Source: Ptychodera flava
Taxonomy: Eukaryota; Hemichordata; Enteropneusta; Ptychoderidae
DNA length: 64,000 nucleotides
Assembly (NCBI RefSeq): GCF_041260155.1
Contig: NC_091934.1
Span: 44,718,398 to 44,782,397 of the forward strand
Direction: 5' to 3'
Made by a program: the position numbers and the translations under genes. Below the pieces are notes generated by a model that worked only from the letters and a program-made list of their open reading frames with translations, did no database searches and had not been told where the DNA came from. Positions 35,443 to 46,100 of the stretch are shown here, one piece after another. Each line of letters starts with the position of its first letter. Positions within the stretch are counted from its first letter, which is position 1.

Positions 35443-36211
35443 GGTGAAGTACTACGAATTACGTCAAAATAAGTTGTGGTGTCATTTTCTTGAAACTTTG
35501 CACAAATATCCTTGGAAGTTGCGCAAGTGCAAAAATGAAATAAAAAATGGGGGTCACCACGCTCGTTTCCATGGAAACGGATATTAAAATGGCGTCGTTA
35601 GAAATAAATAAAAATGATATAATTCACTTAAACTAAAGAAAGCAATTATAAAACGCTTAGCAAATGAGTTATTTTTAATAAATACGAAGACTTAAGATCC
35701 ATATCTATCGACTGTATAGTTTTCGTGATGCTTGTGAAGAAATTTTAACATAAGTATCGATTACAAATGACGATATCGAAATTATATCACTACATGATTT
35801 TTGAACTTTCTTCCTGTCGCTTTGAATGTGTCATTTTGACCAAACTTTGGCGAATAAAATCCTGACATAATACCATTTAGTTTACACTTTTAATAAAAGG
35901 GTGTCACCACGCTACCATTTACAATATCTCCAGGTGAATGGGTAATATGCGCCATATAAATGGAGAGAAATGTTAATTTTTCGCTCATTTTGAATAAAAA
36001 CCAGCTTCCTAGGGGGTCAAAATATGACAACGTTATAGGTCACATGTATTTCTAAGACACTGGGTCAAAAAATTCGGTAAAAGCGCAATTTCAACAATGA
36101 CAGGTGACGTTAAATACATGCGCTACAAATACCCATTTGCGGCAGGCTGGAGTTAAATCTGCGCAGAAACGTTCTAAAGCCTGTGCGCGTCCGAATTCGT
36201 CGGCCTTCACC
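35443..36211. mobile_element. 769-bp TTAA-flanked element
   Basis: The ends GGTGAAGTACTACGAATT and AATTCGTCGGCCTTCACC (inverse, two-part match) lie between TTAA at 35439-35442 and 36212-36215. It contains a GTTTCCATGGAAAC palindrome (about 35566-35579). No ORF. The TTAA target fits piggyBac or Kolobok-type elements. Confidence 0.7.
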
Positions 36212-36241
36212 TTAAGGCTGCTTACAAGGAAGATATTACGT

Positions 36242-36488
36242 GTAAGGGATATACCATCGGTCTGCCTGTGAAGGGGTGGTCAGGGTAAGGGATATACCAT
36301 CGGGTCTGCCTGTGAAGGGGTGGTCAGGGTAAGGGATATACCATCGGGTCTGTGAAGGGGTGGTCAGGGTAAGGGATATACCATCGGGTCTGTGAAGGGG
36401 TGGTCAGGGTAAGGGATATACCATCGGGTCTGTGAAGGGGTGGTCAGGGTAAGGGATATACCATCGGGTCTGTGAAGGGGTGGTCAGG
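36242..36488. repeat. six-copy 40-44 bp minisatellite
   Basis: Copies start at 36242, 36285, 36329, 36369, 36409 and 36449. The unit begins GTAAGGGATATACCATCGG and ends GAAGGGGTGGTCAGG. The last four are identical 40-mers, a sign of recent expansion; the first two carry an extra TGCC segment. Confidence 0.92.
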
Positions 36489-36489
36489 A

Positions 36490-37338
36490 TCCTGACATGC
36501 GAATCAATTATTTTTCAAGGTTAAAGGAAAGTATTCCAAACAAATACAACAGAAGGCAAAACCCTTGAGGATGATATTGGGAGAAACGAACGAACGTTTC
36601 CCTGTCGTCATGCGCCACGCTCAGTGAACGTCTTCTATCGTGATAAATCACTTGTAGTTTGGGATACGGCTGACAGCCTCTGTGACCGGCCTATTTTTTT
36701 TTCTTTGGGTTACAGGGGTCGTCTGCCGTGTACATAACCAAGGACGACTGTGGTTCTACTCCCATGCATTGCGTTTGTTCTCCACTTTGCTGCGGTTTTT
36801 TGTTTGTTTGTTTTGTTTGTTTATTTTTAATATCGATATCGTTACTTTGAAATAATTATAAGACGAGCAAACAAGTGTCAACTCTATTAAGTTGACTGGG
36901 TTGAGAATGAGGACAATTTAAGTAATTAATATTTCCGAAATTGCGGAACTGAAAAAGTCCCTGTAACCATTTTTTCTGGATTGCAAGTGGAAAGTTAAGG
37001 ATAACACGCTCTGCCCTGCGGACAGACTTTCATTCAGTATGACGTTGAGGGTTGAATGAAGGCTCTACATCGGGTAGCTATTCCTGTACCTTCAGTGTTC
37101 AATGCCTTAGTTCATATGAACCAGCATTTAGTCACCATTTCGTCTCAAAACTGTTTCTGCGCTGCTGTTACGTAATTACGCACGTAAGTAGATAGAGGTC
37201 TCCTGTAATTTTAGAGTGTGTGTATTTTTCACGATGGTAAAGTTTTTTACAAAAGTATATATGCCGGGGACAGAGTGAATTTTTCAGGTATTTCCTTTTG
37301 TATTTTCCTCATATGGACATTACAGTCTGAAATAAAGC
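36490..37338. other. no gene seen
   Basis: Nothing recognised apart from T-rich stretches. Confidence 0.4.
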
Positions 37339-37409
<71 letters not shown>

Positions 37410-37457
37410 TGTTATTATCGTTATTATTATTGTTATTGTTATTATTATTATTATTAT
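37339..37457. repeat. compound (CAA)n(TAA)n / (TTA)n microsatellite
   Basis: CAA and TAA runs (37339-37409) are followed at once by the complementary TTA-rich run to 37457, so the tract can fold on itself. Confidence 0.9.
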
Positions 37458-37929
37458 AGACTGGTGATAAATATATACAGTTATGTTATATATATTTGGT
37501 TATAATAATAAATAATCATTCAGCGGTATGCAATGGAATAGTCAAATTTTATTGGTTTTACTGCTCCAGAGGGCAAAACCATGTCATACTTTCCTCCTAT
37601 GCGACTGTGAACTAAACTCTCCGAGCGCCTGTGGTGCTGAACATCTGCCAAAACACAAAGATTGTTCCGTTGTTACCCCTGACGTTCGTGAGAGGGGACT
37701 CGCATGCAACGGGGGTTGTTAAATAAGACCGAGCCAAATTTCATAAACGAAGCCCGAAGAAGCTATCGACATTAGCATTAGTTTTCAATTCATCCAATCA
37801 GAATTGATTCGGGTTGCGTAATGTAACTAGGTCTGGTTTGAACCGGTATTTCAGTGCATGCTTTTCGTTGTCAGTGTACTGACTCGGCTAATACTGTAAA
37901 AAACAACAATAAGCTTACCCTGCAAGGTT

Positions 37930-38077
37930 GAGTCCAATGACAGTCGTTCAGGGGATGCAGACAAAGCAGGGTTACTCTATGCTCTGCATGGAAGTAACAG
38001 CTGACTTGTCTATACTCAGTATGTTTCGTTTAGCGATGTGATTTGCCTAAACTTGAATTGGCGGCTACGGAAGGTAA
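37930..38077 (+). other. possible 5' UTR exon of transporter copy 2
   Basis: Counterpart of 27690-27868 (GGATGCAGACAAAGCAGGGT .. GCGATGTGATTTGCCT), ending at the donor-like GGAAG|GTAAGC. No start codon with a long frame is present. Confidence 0.3.
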
Positions 38078-38871
38078 GCATTTCCACCTTTCAGATAACA
38101 GCCCAGTAGATTCTGTATGGTTGTTGTCCAGGTGACGAACAGTTCAAGTCTACATGTGTTTTAGTTGCGTATTACATGTAAAACGCAATAAGAGTGGAAT
38201 TCTTTTTTGGCGTGCACCCAGTCCTTTGGTCACCAACTCGGCGCCCTTTGCGCTTATTTGGTGATCCCTTGGATAATCCTTTTCAAATATAAGATATTTC
38301 CTAATGTTGCTTGTTTAATTTTTTTTCATAGCTTTTTTTTATAACTTGTACATACATTACAGTTCTAAAATAGGCGTGACAACACAGGGACGGTACGAGA
38401 AGTGACCATGGATTAACTGGGCTTTCTGAAATTAAAGAACCCCATGACTATGTCGGTTAAACGACAACTGAGAATGTAACCAGCATATTTTCGTCTCTAT
38501 TTGGTCATGTTTCATTCGAGAAGGCACTTTCTTTATTTGCTTACAGAAGCTAAAATTGTAGCTTATGTTTTCGAATACCTACTCTCTGATTTAGGGTGTG
38601 ACATAATAGTATGTGATTGGGTGATATGTATGTGGAGCGGACAGTCACGCGCCATCGAAATATCGAACGCTTCATTAGGCTTATAAGCTTAGAGGTTGTT
38701 GAACTTTCAAGGCGAACGACCTCGGAAGCTTTGTCTGTGGAACTGACATTTTCTCCTCGTCGAAGACCAAAATGACAAAAGGAATAATGTCAAATGATGA
38801 TTACTAAATGCGATTGTATTATCGCCGACAGTTCGCGTCTACCACCAAGAATGCCGTGTAAATATTCATTA

Positions 38872-39068
38872 GGGACTGGTCAGTTTCTCCGGCCTGGGGG
38901 GGGGGGGGGCCGGTGGATTAATTTTTGCCGACGTCAAAAAGTGGCTGACCCCCCCTATTCCAAATTTTGAAAACAGGGTGACCCCCCCCTATCCCAAATT
39001 TCAAAAACAGGGTGACCCCCCCCCCCCGCACGCGACAACTATAAAACAAAAGTTGGACAAAAAAAATA

Positions 39069-39110
<42 letters not shown>

Positions 39111-40244
39111 TATATTTTACATACATTTATATTTTAACAGTCATTCTGTGTTTTAATAAAATTGTTGACATGTCAGTTGTAAGATAGGTTTTTCAAAGTG
39201 TCAATCTTGAAGTTTGAATACAGTACATTTTGAATGAGTTGTGAATGTATTTCCCATTTTCTATGCTTAACCAGATGTCCTGAACAGAAATGGATGTCAA
39301 TCATTAATATCAAAGAGGAAAAAGCAGTAAGACTTGCCAGCCATCCAATTAAATCTCCTGAGGAGCCATAGATAGGCATTTTAGCCAAATCTGATGTGTG
39401 CAGTGTCTGAGATGACCTTTTCTTGTAACATTGAGACCATAAAAGCACGGCTAATAATGACAAAAACTGCCTTTTTAACTGTTATTGTGGTCATAAAAAA
39501 GCATCATTCTACAGAAAACCTGAGACACAAAGGAAAATAGTTGCATCAATGAGAAGGAAAGATATCTTGTCATTTTTCTATCTCTAAAATAAGTCACTTT
39601 ATCAAATATATATTGTGAAATATTTGTGCATGTTGCTTTCTCATACTGAATTCTCATACAGAGAACAGAAAAGTATCAGGAATTTGTCATGCTTTTCATA
39701 TAAAATGCAGATTTCATAATGGTACACTTTCACTTAGCAAACATCAAGATATCTCTGGCATATATCTCTGATTTATTAAAGTATGGCGCCCGAAGGGCGC
39801 GGAGAAAAATATGAAACATCCTGATACCTCTGATATATATTTCTTGTATATTAAAGTCATGCACAGGAAGGGCATGCTGAAAAATGTCTGATATATTAAA
39901 GTAATGTGCTCGAAGAGCACGCTGAAAAATATTGAACATACAGATATCTCTGATATATATATGCCTGATATGTTAAAGTTGGGTGTGCTGAAAATATGTC
40001 TGATTATTAAAGTTACGCGCCCGAAGGGCGCGCCGAAAAATGCAACTGAATGATGAAATTTGTGGCTGACACGATGCATTTTAGGCAATGATGAGCCTGT
40101 GTCGAAATTCAAAAACACACTGACCCCCCCTATTGGGCATTTCAAAAACATGGTGACCCCCTATCACCAAAGTCAAAAACAGGGTGACCCCCCCCCCATG
40201 AATCCACCGGCCCCCCCCCCAGGCCGAAGAAACTGACCAGTCCC
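38872..40244. mobile_element. Harbinger-like non-autonomous element, copy 2, inverted
   Basis: Same ends and ladders as 23220-24753 but in the opposite orientation, 1,373 bp, again flanked by TTA (38869-38871, 40245-40247). A (TA)n run (39077-39107) and the hairpin array (39780-40040) are retained. It lies between the putative 5' exon and coding exon 1 of transporter copy 2 and has no counterpart in copy 1, so it inserted after the duplication. Confidence 0.82.
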
Positions 40245-40575
40245 TTATACCTCTCACTGTCTGGCTGATTCCGAGTTGTTCAGTTCCAATCAGTGATCAC
40301 GTTCTCATTCACGTGCCAAGATGTGGACACCGGCACAATTTATGTTATTCATCTAAGGATACGGTTCATCGACTGCAGGATTGTGTTCTGCATCGACATT
40401 TAGAAACGATTAAAACGGGGGGCGCTGCCTCTTGGTCGGGAGGTAAAAGTCCACAAAGTCGAGAATAATAAAAGGGATAATGATTTCAGCGTGAAGTATA
40501 TGGTAGGTTTATAAAAGAGTAAAGCAGACAGCCATTGTAATAAAGATGCCGTTGGCCTTTGATACATGTGTTTAA

Positions 40576-40927
40576 GGTAGAACGCACCTCGGGGACAGAC
40601 ATTCGGACTCTCAAACTTTTACAGTTCTCTTCTGATATACCACATGTGGGGGTTCATTTTAAAGCTCTTGGTGAAAGAAAACTTTTCACCGGCTTAGTTT
40701 TTTGAAATTCGAAAATTTTTATTTTTCGCCATAGAGTTAACACAGGGATGGCGGCCATTTTGAATTTCTAATATCAGTAAATCTTGGGTTATTTGTTTCT
40801 CTGGTACCAAAATTTGCACGGTGACCCCCTATTTTTATTCTTGATTTTGAAAGAGAATGATTGAAAGATTCCTTGAGGAAAGTTAGAGCAAAAGTTTAAG
40901 TCTTTTACTTTCGAGGTGCATATTACC
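40576..40927. mobile_element. TTAA-type MITE, 352 bp, best-preserved copy
   Basis: The ends GGTAGAACGCACCTCG and CGAGGTGCATATTACC sit between TTAA 40572-40575 and 40928-40931. The subterminal parts of both halves are AT-rich. Relatives: 20653, 30546 and 34041. Confidence 0.8.
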
Positions 40928-41279
40928 TTAAAGGACAAAACAACGATTTACGGTCGAGGGGCGGGCAGATCGGAAGAGCTGCCACGACGTCTTGCAGAAT
41001 CGACGCAGAGCCTTAGTCTTTTGTCCCATCATATAAATCAGACCACGTTGTAGATGTTTTTATTGCTTTTGTGTTTAAGTTCACAAGAAGATGCAAAAGA
41101 AAATATTGATAAGAGGATTAAACATGCTTATAACTTTAGAGAAAAAACTCGTCACGGTTTTTACTTCTTTATCCTCAATATACTTAAGTTTGTTCGAATT
41201 TAAAGAGCGTTTACGAGGCCACGTTTTGGTCGAACTGCGACAAGCACCGAATACTATCAATAATCAGATGTAGAGTACG

Positions 41280-41425
41280 GCGACGTTTTAGCCTAGATTG
41301 CTTTACCGTCCGCTTGCCTCCGTACCTCCGTCCCCACTAGTGGGGACGGAGTACGGAGGCAAGCGGACGGTAAAGCAATCTAGGCTAGCGACGTTCATAC
41401 TTACGCGGTAAGTATAAACGTCGCC
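41280..41425. mobile_element. 99-bp near-perfect palindrome with 8-9 bp target duplication
   Basis: 41289-41387 reads TAGCCTAGATTGC..GCAATCTAGGCTA, pairing throughout with one extra C near 41325. GCGACGTT flanks it at 41280-41287 and 41388-41395. A second hairpin (GCGACGTTCATACTTAC / GTAAGTATAAACGTCGC) follows at once to 41425. Confidence 0.82.
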
Positions 41426-41725
41426 CTACTCTATAGACGGCAACATATCTGTTCGATAATATTATACTTCGTGTATGTGGTGAAGAGACCATGACAATAC
41501 ACTAATACATTTTACATTATCTATCACGGCCAGCAGCTGTGTATGCATGTTATTACAAAGACACTGTCAGTTTAAGATTTAAGTCTCGCCTTGTGGAATT
41601 ATCGCTGAAACTCAATTACTTCTGTTTAACTATACAATGATGATTGTCATTCTTCTATTTTCATTGTCAAGGGCTCCGACAACAGTAACTAACTTTTGGT
41701 GAAGTTTATCTCCCACGGGTTTATC

Positions 41726-41821
41726 ATGGGAGAAAAGAAGAATATGGAAAACGATGAGTCCCCTGTGCCTTATCTTCGCCGAACCAGAACAGCGGCGATT
41801 TTACTATCGTCGCTCTGCTGG
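41726..41821 (+). CDS. transporter copy 2 exon 1
   Basis: 32 codons from the ATG at 41726 to the donor TGCTGG|GTAAGT, phase 0. It encodes a polar N-terminus followed by the first half of helix 1. The matching exon in copy 1 is one base shorter. Confidence 0.8.
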
Positions 41822-44678
41822 GTAAGTTGTAAAGTTGTGAAATGTAGACATAGACGGTGATGTTTAGATCATTTCAGTTCAAGTATCCTGGAGCAGTGAC
41901 AGCGGCTCTACTTGACAGGAAAGTCCGTCGTACAAGGATGGTCTTGTGTAGGCGCGCCCTCTTGCGATTTGTTTGTAAGATGACAAATACATTTTTTGGT
42001 CCGTACTGGAATTCCGCTGTCGACAAAAACTTTTGCTGTTTTACACTCACAGGCCCTTGCGACAAGTTGAACACTTGGCAATTCAACATAACCGTGACAG
42101 AAGAAACATAAAAAAATATTCAGAAGTTGGCAAAATGTATAAAATTACCAAGCAGACCATGTGAGATTCTCATCACATTCGCATGACAAGGCAAGACAAT
42201 TCATCATCAGTTTCTCTTGTTACCGTTTTAGGAGAGTTTGCAAGAACGGTGTGCATTTTACATGTAACGGTACTGTCAAAAACAAAACAAAACTTAACCA
42301 ACTCGTTTTATTTGTTGTCTTCCTATTTGTTTTACAGGGATTAAGGTATCTCAATGCCAAGACTACCAAAACTACAAGGACATGTTGGGACAACGTACGT
42401 CACAACAGCAGATACTCTTCTCAGACTCCAACTTACTGTAGTTGGGTTTTACTTTTTCTTCATTGTCATTTTCCGACTTACTTTCTAGGGTTTAGGAATC
42501 TCCATACCAGGATTAAGTCTTCTGGAACTTCAACGACAAGTTGGTGTGTCCTTACAGGAGATCACCCTCTCACTCACTGCACGCAGTATAGGTCATCTCA
42601 TCGGTTCGTTTGCATCCGGGTTTTGTTATGATCGAATTGAAAACCACTTCGTGCTTGCTTCGGCTCTTTTCGGAGCAGGGGCCGTCGGTGCTATTATTCC
42701 TTGGGTGCAGGATTATGTCTTCCTGTTGACGACGATGGCGATATGGGGAGTGTGTACGGGATACGTTGATACAGGTAAGGATCGGGGTAGACGGGGTAGG
42801 ATAATTTTCCATTGCGCAAAAATTAAGACGTTGATGAATAAATCGTGAAATATAAGAAACTTTGTCACTTAATAATTTAAGACCCTAGTTAGAAAAGTTC
42901 CGATTAATTTTATTGTTCACGTAATGAGAACATAATGAGCAACTTATATAATACAAAAACAATTATGTCGATATGTAGACTTGGTTCAAGTCTGTGATTT
43001 GTAAACGCGTGTGTGGAGTGAAAGCGATTATAGTGAACACGTTGAGCGGGGTGAACGTGATACAGGGTAGTTTTACCTGGAATCAGAATCTGGCAGAAAC
43101 ATACCAATGCGCATACTCAAAGGTAACAATCCGACAGAAACATACTCACCAATGCGCAGACTCAAAGGTACGCGTTCGATCGCCAGGAACTGACTTTGGC
43201 TACCAAGAAGAGACATGAGAGAAACTGTTTAATTCACCGACTTGAACCAAGTCTAGCCGTTATTTCTGTTTTACATTATAAACAAATTTTCCTATTCTCA
43301 ATCTTGAAATAGGGGAAATATGAAGTGTTAATAGGCTATGCCGAAATTATGCATTGTGAGCCACGTAAATGTTATTGTTGGCCAATGGAGTCTTGTTAAC
43401 GGTTGACAGAGCTCACCGTTCAAGTGCCTTTTGTGTTTTGGTGAGCTTGTAAGAAAGATGAAAAACCCGAAACTAGTGCAGTAATATGTCTTGTTTTGTT
43501 CTCAGCTCATGTAATTTACAAATTGCACTATCTGTTCTACTAGGTGTAATGTCTGAATATTCGAAAAAACTGTGGATGTTATTTTTTTGAAGGAAACAAC
43601 TTCCTATCACTTGGTCTGTGGGGAAAGAAGGCAGGTCCCGTACTCCAAGCAGGGAACATGCTGGTTGCAGCTGGCGGCTCGTTGTATCGCTGGTAGTTGG
43701 ACCATTTCTGACGACAACACCTGATTCCTCTGACGGCAACATAACGATGATGAACAGAACTTTCAACCACAGCGTTGAAGATATGTGATTATGAACCAAA
43801 CGGAATATCACCCACTACCAGTGCATTCTGATTCTGATCAAGTTGATGATACAACATCACTGATTTGGATTCCTTATTCCATCATGTCAGGAATATTCAT
43901 TCTGGTTTCGTTTTTGTATTTTAGATTATATGCTCGACTTGCCAACCCTATTATGATAAGTACTGACCAGAAAGATCCAGCAACGAAACAACATTTCACA
44001 GACACCAACGAAACTCTTCATTTTCGAATTTTATTACTCTGTCTTCTGTTTGTTTACATATTGTTGTACGTCGGAAATGAAGCTATTTTCATCGGGTTTC
44101 TCTACACTTTTGCGATAAAATGCGACGTTGAGTTCAGCCCTCAGATCGCAAGCTTACTGACTACAGCATTTTGGGGTGGGTTTGTCTTGTCGAGGGGTGT
44201 CGCCATTTTGATTTCCCGAGTCCTTCATCCACGAACGATGTTAATCATTGATCTCTCGGGGTGTTGCCTGGCGGCGCTGTTGTTATCACTCCGTGGTAAC
44301 AGCAGTGGAGTTGCTCTGTTCTGCGGGTCTATTCTCATGGGGATATCGATGGGTTCTGCTTGGCCAGCTGCAGTCACGTGGGCTGAAAGAAATATCAGAA
44401 TCAATGGTAAAGTCACAGGAATGTTCCTGGTGGCGCTGTCGCTTGCCTATTTACTCTACCCATGGATTATGGGTATCATAATCACTATCTACTCAATTGT
44501 ATCTGTGATGTATTTTCTTTCAGTTTTAAGTGTAGCATCTCTCCTAATGTTTGTCTTGCTACAGATCATAGCATCAAAGTGCCGAAACATAGGTAAATTG
44601 CAAAACAAGTCAGAAAAAATATATAAAATTGTGGCTGGAGAAAGTATCGACTTTCGTGAAGAAATACATGATGTCTAG
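41726..44678 (+). CDS. MFSD4B/NaGLT1-like sugar transporter, copy 2
   Basis: A major-facilitator protein of the sodium-dependent glucose transporter 1 (MFSD4B) type, expected in the plasma membrane. Exons are 41726-41821, 42489-42774 and 43593-44678 with consensus GT/AG borders. The total is 1,468 nt, two short of 490 codons. Landmarks: N-terminus MGEKKNMENDESPVPYL, helix 1 AAILLSSLCW/GLGISIPG, loop 2-3 motif GFCYDR (MFS motif A), DTG/GNNFLSLGLWG, and a hydrophilic loop with four N-glycosylation sequons (NIT, NRT, NHS, NQT). The C-terminal half contains GNEAIFIGFLYTFAIKC and LSRGVAILIS. Two single-base gaps in exon 3 (GGCGG at about 43676; GAAGATATG at about 43782) break the frame; copy 1 has the expected base at both. 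It may be functional with assembly errors, or a young pseudogene. The substrate is inferred from the family only. Confidence 0.85.
42489..42774 (+). CDS. transporter copy 2 exon 2
   Basis: The acceptor TTACTTTCTAG ends at 42488 and the donor is ACAG|GTAAGG at 42774/42775, phase 1. It encodes helices 1-4 with SLTARSIGHLIGSFASGF and MAIWGVCTGYVDTG. The exon is intact. Confidence 0.87.
42977..43255. mobile_element. small TIR element in copy 2 intron 2
   Basis: TAGACTTGGTTCAAGTC (42977) and GACTTGAACCAAGTCTA (ending 43255) are exact inverses, and each is itself a small hairpin. Inside, ACATACTCACCAATGCGC and ACATACCAATGCGCATACTC-like words are directly repeated. No clear target duplication. Absent from copy 1. 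Confidence 0.6.
43593..44678 (+). CDS. transporter copy 2 exon 3
   Basis: The acceptor TTTTTTTGAAG ends at 43592. The exon completes the DTG/GNN junction and encodes the second half of the protein to the TAG at 44676-44678. From MNQTEYHPL onward 297 codons are open; upstream of that, the two 1-base gaps put the start of the exon in other frames. Confidence 0.85.
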
Positions 44679-44795
44679 GGACTAGGGCGTGCTTCGTTTT
44701 GATGAATTTCTAAAACCATACGAATCATTGTATCGTCTTATCAGCTTAAAACAGAACAATGGACCTGTGATGTGTTAATATTTTACTTAAAAGTG

Positions 44796-44801
44796 AATAA
44801 A
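44796..44801 (+). promoter_or_regulatory. possible polyadenylation signal, copy 2
   Basis: AATAAA 118 bases after the stop codon. No copy 1 equivalent was found at the same distance. Confidence 0.35.
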
Positions 44802-45254
44802 TAAGAGGAAACCCTCAGGTTCAACTGAAGGTACATTATGTGCTTTACTGACATCAGATCGATTTTTCCAATCTATCCACTCAGGACAATTTTTCCAAAT
44901 TTTGTAGTTTTGGTGAGTCGGTCGACCATTACATATATAAAGAGGTTTCTTACGAATCAACATAATTTTATGGAACAGTCTTAAAATTAAGTCATACTTT
45001 TTTATCATAGCTAATGTTTGCATTTACAAGAGCCCTATAACTGTTTTAGCGGTATGATGTGTACTTTACTCATCTTGAAAGCCAATAGCTGTAACGTTTA
45101 ATGATTTTTTTTCTCTATTTTTGTTTAATTTTGTTTGTCAACAACACTTTCTTGTTCTACTCTCAAATGTTAAACTGCAGAGTATTGCTCGTCAACTGAG
45201 TCTGTACATTCGACTGCATCGTTGTAGTTGTCGTCGCTGTTGTTGTTGTTGTTT

Positions 45255-45308
<54 letters not shown>

Positions 45309-45855
45309 GATCGATTGCTTGATCGATTTCTGGTCCGGACTGGAATTCAAGAAGGACTTTACGTAATTTTCTCTTTCTCTGTGTGCCCTGTTTCATGCAA
45401 TGCCAAACTTGTCGCAAGAGGGCGATTAGTCTCCCTACTGGTTGCCGATGCCGATATCACTTGTTCCACGGAATTGATTGCATCAGCAGGGACTACCACA
45501 GCCAACGTTTACAAGTCCATTTTGAAAACTTGCAACCAAATTTGTTTACATTTCACTGTGCCATTCAAACGTATTTTGAAGAAAATTGAATTTGTCGGCC
45601 TTACCTTCTAGGACCGCTCCGCGCCTCACTTATCCATACCAAAAAATATCCTCTTCCCGCTACCTGGGCCTCTTCAGTTGCCCGCTTAGCAGTTGACAAT
45701 AATTTCCTTTCCCGTTAACGACGAATAAATTTACCCTTCCTTCCACCAAGAATTCGATCACAAATGTTCAGCAATTTGCTCGCACAGCATTTGTTGGCTG
45801 CATCTGAACTAGCCTTAAGGTAGCTAGATACCTTATTTTTATTTTCTTCTCAGTT
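44802..45855. other. no gene; (GAT)n microsatellite
   Basis: A (GAT/ATG)n run occupies about 45255-45307. The long open frame through it encodes poly-Met and is an artefact of the repeat. Confidence 0.5.
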
Positions 45856-45859
45856 ATAG

Positions 45860-46100
45860 AAGTCACAAACCCCAATAAAGTATATATTTTCTGAAAGCCG
45901 TGATATTGGGAAATCCGACCGTGCACAGTATACAGTTATTATTTGCATAATAGTCACGTGACAAGTGTTTTGCTGAACCTTCCAAAAATCAATTTTTCCT
46001 CCCTTTAGCAGACATGCTGCACGATTTCCGGTTGAAATTTCTGCATTGACAAGCCTTAAATACCGTTCAAATCCGTGTCTGCGATTTTTTCTCACAGTCT
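45860..46100. repeat. single diverged copy of the 60.7-61.3 kb repeat
   Basis: Shares AACCCC.AATAAAGTATA, ATTTTCTGAAAGCC, ATTTGCATAATAGTCACGTGAC and TTCCAAAAATC with the arms at 60697-60860 and 61130-61275. Confidence 0.55.

Noticed and set aside
36242..36488. CRISPR-like regular repeats
   Set aside because: Units are contiguous with no variable spacers, in eukaryotic DNA; it is a minisatellite.
37218..37505. Open frame with poly-Asn and poly-Tyr
   Set aside because: Produced by the (CAA)n/(TAA)n/(TTA)n tract; no domain.
42161..42631. 156-codon open frame upstream of transporter copy 2 exon 2
   Set aside because: It crosses the intron acceptor at 42488 and reads the exon in a wrong frame; conserved partly because it is duplicated intron.
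41726..44678. Possibility that the transporter is the glucose transporter SLC2 family
   Set aside because: SLC2 signatures (PESPRxL, GRR loops) are absent; the DTGGN-like junction and GFCYDR loop fit MFSD4B/NaGLT1 better.
45228..45611. 127-codon open frame with poly-Met
   Set aside because: Produced by the (GAT)n run; no domain or splice context.
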